From positions 1 to 64,000 of the forward strand of contig NZ_DATMRV010000200.1 of NCBI RefSeq assembly GCF_035565795.1: DNA of 64,000 nucleotides, read 5' to 3'. Every line of letters begins with the position of its first letter. Position 1 is the first letter of the stretch. This document shows positions 8,382-15,696 of the stretch, piece after piece. This DNA is from Pseudorhodoplanes sp035565795 (GTDB lineage Bacteria; Pseudomonadota; Alphaproteobacteria; Rhizobiales; Xanthobacteraceae). Below the pieces are notes generated by a model that ran no database searches, was not told the DNA's origin, and saw only the letters and a program-made list of their open reading frames with translations. Position numbers and translations under genes: made by a program.

Positions 8382-8470
8382 CTCCCTCCGCCGGCATGAC
8401 CCGGATCAGGTTCGATGGGTTGGCGACAGGCGCCTCTCAGCACGACGGCCGATCCGCCGCGCACCCCATG
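8382..8470 (-). promoter_or_regulatory. TPP riboswitch (THI element) ahead of thiM
   Basis: Reading the reverse strand, the conserved aptamer blocks occur in order: GGGGTGC (8461-8467), GCTGAGA (within 8435-8441), CCTGATCC (8403-8410) and then GGGTCATGCCGGCGGAGGGA. The 3' strand of the closing stem contains GGAGGGAG at about 8382-8389, only 7-14 bases before the thiM ATG, so it doubles as the ribosome binding site. TPP binding should sequester it and block translation. No separate terminator hairpin fits between aptamer and start, which favours translational control. Confidence 0.95.
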
Positions 8471-8519
8471 AGATTGCTCGCTATCTAGGACGGCTTTGCG
8501 GGCGATGCAAGCGAACCGA

Positions 8520-8555
8520 CCGGGTCCGCAGCGCGTGTGAAAAACGCGGACCCGG
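8520..8555 (-). terminator. 10-bp stem-loop after the TctC-type gene
   Basis: CCGGGTCCGC (8520-8529) pairs perfectly with GCGGACCCGG (8546-8555) around a 16-base loop. It lies about 30 bases after the stop of the TctC-type gene and just ahead of the thi riboswitch on the same strand. The downstream bases are not T-rich, so it may need a factor or act as an mRNA-end stabiliser. Confidence 0.45.
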
Positions 8556-8585
8556 AACAGTCGATGCACGCCCTGGTTTCAGGTC

Positions 8586-9563
8586 CTAGTTCGACGCCTT
8601 GATGCCGGCCTTCTTGATGACGTCCGCCCATTTCTTCGTTTCGGCCTTGATGAAGGCATCGAACTGCGACGGCGTCATCGGCGACGGCTCGGCCCCGACA
8701 CTGCGGATGCGCGCCGCCACCTCGGGCTCCTTCAGCGTCTCGACGAAAACCTCGTTCAGCTTCTTGACGATGTCCGGCGGCGTACCGGCCGGCGCAAGCA
8801 CACCGTACCAGCCAATGGAGAGATAACCTTTCAGTCCGAGTTCGTCGAAGGTCGGCACATCCGGCAGGCTCGATTCGCGCTTGAGCGAGGAGACGGCAAG
8901 CGGTCTCACCGCGCCGCCCTTGATCTGCCCCATCGCAGAGGGTCCATCGGTGATGCCGAGGGGAATATGCCCGGCGACGACATCCGCAGTCGTCGGTCCG
9001 CTGCCGCGATACGGCACGAGCGTCGTCGTAATGCCGCCCATCTGGTTGAGGAGCGCCGCCGTGAGATGCATCGCGGTGCCATTACCGCCATGACCGATGC
9101 TCAGTTCTCCGGGCTTGGCCTTGGCGAGGGCAATGACATCCGCCAACGTCTTCGGCTCGAATTTCGGCGATGCGATCAGGATGAAAGGCGAAGTGCCGAC
9201 CAGCGTGATCGGGATCAGATCCTTCTCCACATTGTACGGCATCTTCTCGATCAGGCTCGGATTGACCGTTAGCGAGCCGGCTGCAGAGAAACCGATGGTG
9301 TAGCCATCAGGCGCCGATTTGGCGACCGCGTCAGTTCCGAGATTGCCGCCAGCGCCGCCACGGTTTTCGATGACCACCGGCTGGCCAAGCCGCTTCTCCA
9401 GGCTCGGCAGCATGGCGCGAGCGACCACATCGGTCGAACCACCAGGCGGGAAACTGACGATCCACTTGATGGGGCGGTTGGGATAGCCCTGCGCGGCGGC
9501 AACCGCCGTCATGGACAACAAGGCCGCAATACCCGCGACCAAAACCCGCGCGAAAATGGGCAT
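8586..9563 (-). CDS. Bug/TctC-family tripartite tricarboxylate transporter binding protein
   Basis: 325 residues from the ATG at 9561-9563, preceded by GGGGAGGAG at good spacing; a longer open frame upstream is not family-like. A Sec signal peptide (about 24 residues, ending near V-A-A-A-Q-G) leads to the family hallmark F-P-P-G-G-S-T-D-V-V-A-R near residue 37 and V-E-N-R/I-E-N-R-G-G-A-G-G-N near 60. The late S-I-G-W-Y-G-V-L-A-P-A-G-T-P motif is also typical. It binds small organic acids or aromatic compounds in the periplasm. The TctAB membrane partners are absent here. The divergent FAD monooxygenase suggests an aromatic or related ligand, but this is inference. Confidence 0.9.
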   Translation of the reverse strand: MPIFARVLVAGIAALLSMTAVAAAQGYPNRPIKWIVSFPPGGSTDVVARAMLPSLEKRLGQPVVIENRGGAGGNLGTDAVAKSAPDGYTIGFSAAGSLTVNPSLIEKMPYNVEKDLIPITLVGTSPFILIASPKFEPKTLADVIALAKAKPGELSIGHGGNGTAMHLTAALLNQMGGITTTLVPYRGSGPTTADVVAGHIPLGITDGPSAMGQIKGGAVRPLAVSSLKRESSLPDVPTFDELGLKGYLSIGWYGVLAPAGTPPDIVKKLNEVFVETLKEPEVAARIRSVGAEPSPMTPSQFDAFIKAETKKWADVIKKAGIKASN

Positions 9564-9620
9564 TCTGAACTCCTCCCCGGGGCTTATCTTTGTTCCCGTA
9601 TCGGACGATGATATGCGATC

Positions 9621-9660
9621 CGCTTCCGTGATAGAAGCGCAGCTTCGATGATAGACGCGC
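9621..9660. promoter_or_regulatory. two tandem 20-bp units in the divergent control region
   Basis: Units 9621-9640 and 9641-9660 agree at 16 of 20 positions. The first contains inverted arms CGCTTC and GAAGCG. They lie between the divergent TctC-type gene and the FAD monooxygenase, 25 bases before the latter's ATG. A period near two helical turns suits a dimeric regulator binding side by side, but the protein is unknown and no regulator gene is adjacent. Confidence 0.35.
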
Positions 9661-9684
9661 GGCCTCCAATTGCGACATAGTGAC

Positions 9685-11352
9685 ATGAGACAGGAAAAGA
9701 CCAGTGTTCTGATCGTGGGCGGCGGCCCAGTGGGGCTCACGCTGGCGATGGACCTCGCCTGGCGGGGGATCGATGTACTCGTTGCCGAAACGAGATATCC
9801 CGGCGAGCCGCCAAGCGTGAAATGCAACCACGTCTCGGCCCGCACGATGGAAACCTTCCGCCGCCTCGGTCTGGCGCAGAAGGTCCGCGACACCGGGCTC
9901 CCGGCCGATTATCCGAACGATGCATCCTATCGCACGACGTCGACCGGCATCGAACTCGCCCGTATTCCGATCCCGGCCAGGAACGAGCGCTACACGGCGA
10001 CCGGCGGTCCCGATACCTGGTGGCCGACACCAGAACCGCCGCACCGCATCAACCAGACATTTCTCGAGCCCGTGATGTTTGCGCATGCGGCAGCAATGCC
10101 CGGCGTGCGCATCCTCAACCGCACGATGATCGAGGACTTCACGCAGGGCGATCACAGCGTCACCGCGACCGCGCGCGATCTCGACACCGGCGAGACTTTC
10201 CAGATCGAGGCCAAATATCTGGCCGGGTGCGACGGCAGCCGCTCAATGGTCCGCCGCAGGATCGGCGCGACGCTGTCGGGGACGCCGGTGATCCAGCGCG
10301 TGCAATCGACCTACATTCGCGCGCCGCAACTGCTCGGCATGATGCCGGGCAAGAGGGCCTGGATGTACCTGTCGCTCAATCCGCGCCGCTGCGGCACCGT
10401 GATCGCGATCGACGGGAAAGAGACCTGGCTCATCCACAACCATCTTTACGACGGCGAGCCTGATTTCGACTCGATCGACCGCGACTGGGCGCTTCGAACC
10501 ATCCTCGGCGTTCCCGACGACTTCACCTACGAAGTTCTGTCCAAGGAAGACTGGACCGGCCGCAGGCTCGTCGCAGACCGCTTCCGCGACCGCCGCGCAT
10601 TCATTGCGGGCGACGCCGCGCATTTGTGGATCCCGTATGCCGGCTACGGCATGAATGCCGGGATTGCCGACGCGATGGACATGTCGTGGATGCTGGCTGC
10701 CGTGCTGAACGGCTGGGCGCCCGCTTCGCTGCTCGACGCGTACGAGCGCGAGCGCCAGCCGATCACCGAGCAGGTGTCGAAATTCGCCATGGAGATGGCG
10801 CTCAACAACATGCGCCAGCGCAAGGCAACGCCGCCCGAAGTCGAACTCCCCGGACCGGAAGGCGACGCCGTGCGCGCCCGCGTCGGCAAGGAAGCCTACG
10901 ACCTCAACGTCAATCAGTATTGCTGCGGCGGCCTGAACTTCGGCTATTTCTACGCTCAGTCGCCGATCATCGCCTATGACGGCGGCGAGCATCCGACCTA
11001 CACGATGTCGGAGTTCACGCCGTCCACCGTGCCGGGCTGCCGCGCACCGCACTTCTTCCTGCCGGACGGGCGCTCTCTTTACGATCTGCTCGGTCCGGAT
11101 TACTCGCTGTTGCGCTTCGATCCTTCCGTGCATGTGGAGGGCCTTGTGCAAGCGGCAGCGCATCGCGGCGTGCCCCTCGTCGTGGTCGATCTGCCGGCGG
11201 AGAGCGCAGGCGAACTCTACCCGCACAAGCTTGCGCTGGTCCGGCCGGACCAGCACATCGCATGGCGCGGCGATACCGAGCCGTCCGATCCTCTCGCCTT
11301 GGTGGATCTGATCCGCGGAGCGGTCGCGGCTGCGGCACGGCAGGCAGCCTGA
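9685..11352 (+). CDS. FAD-dependent aromatic-type monooxygenase (PHBH/MhpA-like)
   Basis: 555 residues from the ATG at 9685; a TTG five codons earlier is possible but less likely. The FAD-binding G-G-G-P-V-G motif is at residues 12-17, an N-H-V-S-A-R stretch follows near 50, the C-D-G-S-R-S (DG) motif is near 180, and the G-D-A-A-H second FAD motif is near 310 with Y-G-M-N-A-G-I-A-D-A just after. The C-terminal domain is the thioredoxin-like extension of phenol or 3-(3-hydroxyphenyl)propionate hydroxylases. It uses NAD(P)H and oxygen to hydroxylate an aromatic or polycyclic substrate. No other ring-cleavage genes lie next to it, so the substrate is open. Confidence 0.85.
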   Translation: MRQEKTSVLIVGGGPVGLTLAMDLAWRGIDVLVAETRYPGEPPSVKCNHVSARTMETFRRLGLAQKVRDTGLPADYPNDASYRTTSTGIELARIPIPARNERYTATGGPDTWWPTPEPPHRINQTFLEPVMFAHAAAMPGVRILNRTMIEDFTQGDHSVTATARDLDTGETFQIEAKYLAGCDGSRSMVRRRIGATLSGTPVIQRVQSTYIRAPQLLGMMPGKRAWMYLSLNPRRCGTVIAIDGKETWLIHNHLYDGEPDFDSIDRDWALRTILGVPDDFTYEVLSKEDWTGRRLVADRFRDRRAFIAGDAAHLWIPYAGYGMNAGIADAMDMSWMLAAVLNGWAPASLLDAYERERQPITEQVSKFAMEMALNNMRQRKATPPEVELPGPEGDAVRARVGKEAYDLNVNQYCCGGLNFGYFYAQSPIIAYDGGEHPTYTMSEFTPSTVPGCRAPHFFLPDGRSLYDLLGPDYSLLRFDPSVHVEGLVQAAAHRGVPLVVVDLPAESAGELYPHKLALVRPDQHIAWRGDTEPSDPLALVDLIRGAVAAAARQAA

Positions 11353-11354
11353 CG

Positions 11355-11936
11355 ATGAAGCGCCTCGCGACCATCATCGTTGCGGCGCTGACATCGGCAT
11401 CGCCTGCCTTTGCGCATACGGCGGACGGACTGGCCGGCGGTTTTGCGGGCGGGTTCATGCATCCCCTGCTCGGCCCGGACCACATCGCAGCAATGCTCGC
11501 GGTCGGCCTATGGGGAGCGTTCCTCGGGGCACCGGCAATTGTCCTCCTGCCGGTCGTGTTTCCGCTGGTCATGGCGCTTGGCGCCGTGCTCGGCATTCTC
11601 GGACTGCCCTTGCCGGGTATCGAGATCGGGATCGCCGTGTCTGCGGTGGTGCTGGGGCTGATGGTTGCGCTCGCGGCAAAGCCGCATCTTGCAATCACCG
11701 CGGTGATCGTCGGCGCTTTCGCAATCTTCCATGGTCATGCTCATGGCACCGAACTGCCCGATGGCGCCAACGCCCTCGCCTACGCGCTGGGCTTTGTGGT
11801 TGCGACCGGGCTGCTGCATCTCGCCGGCATCGGATTTGGATTGCTCACCCAATTTCCCCGCGGGCGCATGGCGGTCCGTGCTGCCGGCGGCGCGATCGCG
11901 ATGGCCGGACTTGTGTTGCTCGGCCGGCTGATATGA
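11355..11936 (+). CDS. HupE/UreJ family membrane protein
   Basis: 193 residues from the ATG at 11355, two bases after the monooxygenase stop; this start gives a clean signal peptide ending A-F-A at residue 20. The mature protein starts with His and carries the family metal motif H-P-L-L-G-P-D-H (H36, D42, H43) followed by about six membrane helices and an H-G-H-A-H-G segment near residue 125. HupE/UreJ proteins are nickel or cobalt permeases associated with hydrogenase or urease, neither of which is in the window. It is translationally coupled to a second HupE-like gene by ATGA. Confidence 0.85.
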   Translation: MKRLATIIVAALTSASPAFAHTADGLAGGFAGGFMHPLLGPDHIAAMLAVGLWGAFLGAPAIVLLPVVFPLVMALGAVLGILGLPLPGIEIGIAVSAVVLGLMVALAAKPHLAITAVIVGAFAIFHGHAHGTELPDGANALAYALGFVVATGLLHLAGIGFGLLTQFPRGRMAVRAAGGAIAMAGLVLLGRLI

Positions 11937-12520
11937 GGCGAGCGGCCCATGCCGCAGCCCTGTTGCTTCTTATGCCGGACGCCACATGGGCGCACACCGT
12001 CATTCCCGGCATCGAAGGGTTTCCCGGCGGCCTGCTGCATCCCTTGCTGGTTCCGGCGCATGCGCTGACCCTGATTGGACTCGGCCTGATGGCCGGTACG
12101 CTCGCGCGGAGGACCGAGCTTCTACTGCTCGCCATTTTCGCCGCGGGAACGCTTGCAGCCTTCGCACTGGTCGCGCTCGCCTGCAGCGCAATGCAGGCGG
12201 AAAACCTCGTTCTGTGCCTGGGAGCTGCGATCGGCGTTTTGCTTGCCTCGAACCTGGCGCCGCCCGCGCCGGTCGCGATCGTCGTTACCATCGCGGTCGC
12301 CATCGCCGTGATCTTCGATTCGGTGCCGCCGGTGCTCACGATATCCGGGACCGCGCTGGCATTGACCGGTAGCGCCCTCGCTGCGACCGCTCTCGTCGCC
12401 GCCGCGGCACGGATCTCGCGAACGCTACCCGCGTCTGTCAGGACGCTCGGCATCCGCATTGCCGGATCGTGGATCGCAGCCAGCGCGATCATGGCGCTCG
12501 CGCTCAGGATGGGGGCCTAA
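11933..12520 (+). CDS. second HupE/UreJ-like membrane protein, divergent
   Basis: 195 residues. It resembles its neighbour in plan: a signal peptide ending T-W-A, His at the mature N-terminus, H-P-L-L-V-P-A-H at residues 36-43, and several hydrophobic helices. The family aspartate between the two histidines is replaced by Ala (A42 against D42 in the upstream protein) and the mid-protein H-G-H-A-H cluster is missing. It may therefore be a partner subunit or have lost metal transport by itself. It starts inside the upstream stop (ATGA), so the two are likely made together. Confidence 0.7.
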   Translation: MRRAAHAAALLLLMPDATWAHTVIPGIEGFPGGLLHPLLVPAHALTLIGLGLMAGTLARRTELLLLAIFAAGTLAAFALVALACSAMQAENLVLCLGAAIGVLLASNLAPPAPVAIVVTIAVAIAVIFDSVPPVLTISGTALALTGSALAATALVAAAARISRTLPASVRTLGIRIAGSWIAASAIMALALRMGA

Positions 12521-12526
12521 GCCGCC

Positions 12527-12588
12527 CTCGCTTGCCAAGCCTTGCTCGCTTGCCAAGGCTTGCTCGCTTGCCAAGGCTTGGGGTTTTT
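12527..12588 (+). terminator. terminator formed from three 18-bp tandem repeats
   Basis: Three copies of an 18-base unit (CTCGCTTGCCAAGGCTTG) occupy 12527-12544, 12545-12562 and 12563-12580. The first differs by CC for GG's complement, reading CCAAGCCTTG, so 12535-12544 pairs perfectly over 10 bp with 12572-12581. The stem is followed by GGTTTTT. This gives a plausible intrinsic terminator for the HupE pair, with the middle copy in the loop. Confidence 0.5.
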
Positions 12589-12624
12589 GCTGGATTGGCC
12601 TGACGTGCTTCACGGAGACGCTCG

Positions 12625-12861
12625 ATGGTCCCCTTCTTCGTCCAGATCAAGTGCCACATGGGCAAGTCCTATGAGGTGGCCAACGCGATTGCCGATGCCG
12701 AAATCGCATCGGAGGTCTATTCGACCGCGGGTCACTACGACCTTCTGGTGAAGTTCTATGTCGACCCGTCGGTCGATATCGGCCATTTCGTCAACGAGAA
12801 GGTGCAGGTCATTCCCGGCATCCAGGACACGCTGACCATCATCACCTTCAAGGCGTTCTGA
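12625..12861 (+). CDS. stand-alone Lrp/AsnC ligand-binding domain protein
   Basis: 78 residues covering only the RAM (regulation of amino acid metabolism) domain: M-V-P-F-F-V-Q-I-K-C start, then a G-x-Y-D-L-L-V-K-F core near residue 38 and I-P-G-I-Q-D-T-L-T near 64. The DNA-binding helix-turn-helix of full Lrp proteins is missing, and the length matches the known family of single-domain homologues. It probably forms oligomers that bind small effectors, perhaps modulating a full-length Lrp elsewhere. It has its own short upstream region just after the HupE terminator. Confidence 0.85.
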   Translation: MVPFFVQIKCHMGKSYEVANAIADAEIASEVYSTAGHYDLLVKFYVDPSVDIGHFVNEKVQVIPGIQDTLTIITFKAF

Positions 12862-12864
12862 GCC

Positions 12865-13782
12865 TCACGGTGCCGGCGGCGGAGCGTCGATCTCGCGCTT
12901 GCCGAGCTGCCGCTCGCGGAACACCACGATAAGTCCGGCCGCCGCGATGATGCTCGCGCCCACCAGAACGATCGGCACCGGAATTTCATCAAAGAACACG
13001 TAGCCGAAGATGAGCGCCCACAGCATCGTCGTGTAGTTGAACGGGGCAACGATCGATTGCGGCGCGAGTCGATAGCTCTCGGTCAGAAAGATGTGCGAAA
13101 GGCCGCCGATCAGGCCGGTCGCGATCAAGGCCACGAGTTGCATCGGCGAGGGCCATATCCAGCCGAATGGCAAGGTTGCCAGGCTCACCAGCGCACAGAA
13201 CAGCGAGAAATAGAACACGATAGACGATGTCGTCTCGGTGTCGGTGAGGCGGCGCGTCTGGATCACCGCACCGGCGTTGATGATCGCGCCCGCCAGCCCG
13301 CAGAGCGCGCCGATCGCGGTCGCCGTTGTTGCGAGCCCCACATATCGCGAGGGATCGAAATGCGGCCACAGCATCACAAGCACGCCGATAAATCCGAGAA
13401 CGACAGCCGACCAGCGATAGATCCGGATTCGCTCCTTCAGGAAGATTGCCGACAGCACCACGGTCACGAGCGGCGACGCGAACGAAAACGCCGTGGCATC
13501 GATGATCGGCAGGCGCGCGAGCGACGCAAAATTCAGGAACATGCCGCACACGCTGAAAGCGCCGCGGCCCGCATGTCCGCGCAGGCGATTCGTGCGAATC
13601 ATCTGCATCAGTTCGCCGCGAAAAAGGACGAACAACGTAATCGGGATGATGCCGAATGCGGCGCGGAAAAAGACCGTCTGCCCGACTGGCGCCACTTCCC
13701 CCGAAAAACGCACAAGCGCCGACATCGCCGCAAAAAGAAGCGACGAGATCAGCGTGAACAGAATCGCCTTGTAAACATTCAT
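12865..13782 (-). CDS. EamA (DMT) family transporter
   Basis: 305 residues from the ATG at 13780-13782; the open frame extends further upstream but without family features. Ten hydrophobic segments in two EamA repeats are visible: the first starts near residue 5 with A-I-L-F-T-L-I-S-S-L-L-F and the second near 150 with T-A-T-A-I-G-A-L-C-G-L. The F-F-R-A-A-F-G-I-I-P motif near 40 and N-Y-T-T-M-L-W-A near 250 are typical of the RhaT/S-adenosylmethionine-exporter-like group. The substrate is unknown. It converges with the small Lrp-domain gene with only 3 bases between stops. Confidence 0.88.
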   Translation of the reverse strand: MNVYKAILFTLISSLLFAAMSALVRFSGEVAPVGQTVFFRAAFGIIPITLFVLFRGELMQMIRTNRLRGHAGRGAFSVCGMFLNFASLARLPIIDATAFSFASPLVTVVLSAIFLKERIRIYRWSAVVLGFIGVLVMLWPHFDPSRYVGLATTATAIGALCGLAGAIINAGAVIQTRRLTDTETTSSIVFYFSLFCALVSLATLPFGWIWPSPMQLVALIATGLIGGLSHIFLTESYRLAPQSIVAPFNYTTMLWALIFGYVFFDEIPVPIVLVGASIIAAAGLIVVFRERQLGKREIDAPPPAP

Positions 13783-13915
13783 GGGAACGGAAGATCGCGC
13801 CACGCGGCGCACCCGGCAGGCACAATCAGCCAGACCCCGTGTCGCCGATAGATGCGGCACGCGCAAGGCGGCGCGCCGCATGACGCCAATGCAGGCGGGT
13901 CACGACTTGCCAGGA

Positions 13916-14830
13916 TCACTTGCCGGGGCGCTTCGGCCCTTCCACCGGCGGCAGCGATTTCAGATAGACGGCCATGGCGGCCCGGTCTTCCTTCGATAGC
14001 TGCGAGGTGTTGCGGATGACGGGCCCCATGTTGGAGCCAACCGTATCGCCCGATGGCGTTGTGCCGGTTTCGAGCAGATACTCGATCTCGTCCTCCGCCC
14101 AGTCCTTCAGACCCGCTTGCGTGATGTTAGGGACCCAGCCCTTGCCTTCCGGATTCGGCCCCCCAGCGAATCTTTGACCCGACACGATGCCGCCCAGCAG
14201 ATTCCGCGGCGAGTGGCATTCCGCACAATGGCCCGGGCCGTTCACCAGATAGGCGCCGCGGTTCCATTGGGCTGACTTGGTGGGATCCGGCTTGAACGCG
14301 GTATCGTCGAAGAACAGAAGCTTCCAGCCGCCAAGCGGCAGCCGCAGGCTGAACGGGAACGGCACATCATGCGACTTCGATGCGTCCTGCACCGGCGGCA
14401 GTGTCTTCATGAATGCGAATAGATCGCGGACATCGGCAATCGGCATCATCCGGTAGGACGTGAACGGAAAGGCCGGGAAATAGTGCGACCCGTTGGGCGT
14501 CGTGCCCTTCAGCATCGCATTCACGAAGTGCTGCTCGGTCCAAGCCCCAATGCCGGCCTTCGGATCGGGAGAGATATTCGGAGCGTAGAATGTCCCAAAC
14601 GGCGAATGCAGCGGGTGGCCTCCACCGAGCTTCAGCTTGTCGTTCTGACCTTCCGTCGCGTGACAGGATGCGCAACCGCCCGCGTAGAACATCAGCTTTC
14701 CGTTCTCGAGATTGGGCTGATGCGCCGCAAGCGCGCTCGCCGACACGGTCGCTGGCCTCGTGACAAACCAGAACGCAGCGAATCCTACGAGCCCGGCAAC
14801 GACCGCCAGAAGAACGAGCTTGCGCAACAT
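13916..14830 (-). CDS. membrane-anchored dihaem cytochrome c
   Basis: 304 residues with AGGGAG before the ATG. An N-terminal hydrophobic helix (residues 4-23) anchors or exports it. Two haem sites are present: C-A-S-C-H at 53-57 and C-A-E-C-H at 202-206. Between and after them lie the P-N-I-S-P and P-N-I-T motifs and late N-M-G-P-V, offering distal Met ligands, as in the alcohol/aldehyde dehydrogenase cytochrome subunits and related c-type cytochromes. It transfers electrons in the periplasm. No dehydrogenase large subunit lies next to it. The neighbour 114 bases downstream of its 5' end is another cytochrome in the same direction. Confidence 0.88.
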   Translation of the reverse strand: MLRKLVLLAVVAGLVGFAAFWFVTRPATVSASALAAHQPNLENGKLMFYAGGCASCHATEGQNDKLKLGGGHPLHSPFGTFYAPNISPDPKAGIGAWTEQHFVNAMLKGTTPNGSHYFPAFPFTSYRMMPIADVRDLFAFMKTLPPVQDASKSHDVPFPFSLRLPLGGWKLLFFDDTAFKPDPTKSAQWNRGAYLVNGPGHCAECHSPRNLLGGIVSGQRFAGGPNPEGKGWVPNITQAGLKDWAEDEIEYLLETGTTPSGDTVGSNMGPVIRNTSQLSKEDRAAMAVYLKSLPPVEGPKRPGK

Positions 14831-14944
14831 GCGGTTCTCCCTGTTTCCCGAAAGCGATGTTAGGCGGTCGGACGCGCCCGGAAAAGACTGGGGCGGCTCA
14901 CCCGAATGGATGGCCGCCCCATGATTTCACAATCTGGGGAATCC

Positions 14945-15385
14945 CTATTTCGAGACCCGGTAAACCTCGTGGCAGCCACCGCACATCTTGCCCATCGCGC
15001 CGAAGGCGGTCTTGAAGCTGTCGATATCCTTCACCGATCCCTGAGCCGCCTTGGCCTCCGCTCCCCACTTCGCCATCGCGGCCTTGAAGCCGTTCATGTC
15101 TTCCCAGATCTTCGGAGACGCCGTGGTCTCGCCACCGGTCTTGGAATCGTCAGGGAACAGTCCCGGCATCTTTTCCGCCGCATTGGCGTAAACCACGAAA
15201 ATCTCGACCGCCTTGGCGTTGTCGTACGGCGCAGAACCGCGCGCCATGGCAGCGCCGGACTTCGCGGCTGCGCCGACACCCTTCATGATTTCCTTGCGCT
15301 CTGCGATCGCCTTGGACTGGGCGATAACCGCAGAGGCACTGAGAGCAACGGCAAGCGCGGCACAGACGGCAGTGCGGACGATCAT
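14945..15385 (-). CDS. cytochrome c556 / c'-type cytochrome
   Basis: 146 residues from the ATG at 15383-15385, with GGGGAG upstream. A signal peptide ends near V-I-A-Q (residue 23). The protein is a four-helix bundle by pattern, and the single haem-binding C-G-G-C-H lies at the extreme C-terminus (C135, C138, H139), as in cytochrome c'. The Met or other axial ligand expected in the first helix can be supplied by E-I-M-K-G-V-G near residue 36. Members act as periplasmic electron carriers or nitric oxide binders. It is upstream of the dihaem cytochrome on the same strand and may share transcription. Confidence 0.9.
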   Translation of the reverse strand: MIVRTAVCAALAVALSASAVIAQSKAIAERKEIMKGVGAAAKSGAAMARGSAPYDNAKAVEIFVVYANAAEKMPGLFPDDSKTGGETTASPKIWEDMNGFKAAMAKWGAEAKAAQGSVKDIDSFKTAFGAMGKMCGGCHEVYRVSK

Positions 15386-15696
15386 GGGAACTCCCCGTGG
15401 TTTTCGAAAGACGGAAGGCAGGAAAGCAAGGCTGGTGACCGGCAAACCCGGACGAAAGATTGTTATTCCTAAAAAGTCACGCGACCGCCATTCCCCACGC
15501 CGATCAAAGCGCATCACGAAGGCGTGATGGGACGATGGGACAGAGACGATGAGCGTTCGCGTGAGGCGAACGCAAGCTCTCGGCATATCAGCCGCCGGAC
15601 GGTGGAAGCGGACGCGCAGCGGCCCAGGCCGCGAACGGCGGATCGCCCTCTTTGCGAACGCCCGCCGTCCGGGACGAACCTTACCAGCGAGGTCCG
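15386..15696. other. intergenic region between cytochrome c556 and the RND pump
   Basis: About 310 bases with no gene supported. It should contain the promoter of the cytochrome gene (an A/T-rich patch lies at 15459-15480) and the 3' end of the efflux operon. The one clear structure is an 8-bp hairpin at 15553-15573. Confidence 0.5.
15553..15573 (-). terminator. stem-loop downstream of the RND efflux operon
   Basis: GCGTTCGC (15553-15560) and GCGAACGC (15566-15573) form a perfect 8-bp stem with a 5-base loop, about 125 bases after the efflux gene's stop. No T-tract follows on the relevant strand. Confidence 0.35.

Noticed and set aside
9564..9893. N-terminal extension of the TctC-type binding protein
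   Set aside because: It overlaps the divergent monooxygenase gene and would bury the signal peptide; GGGGAGGAG marks the later start.
12527..12580. Tandem repeats as a possible CRISPR-like array
   Set aside because: Units are contiguous without spacers and only three; a terminator explanation fits better.
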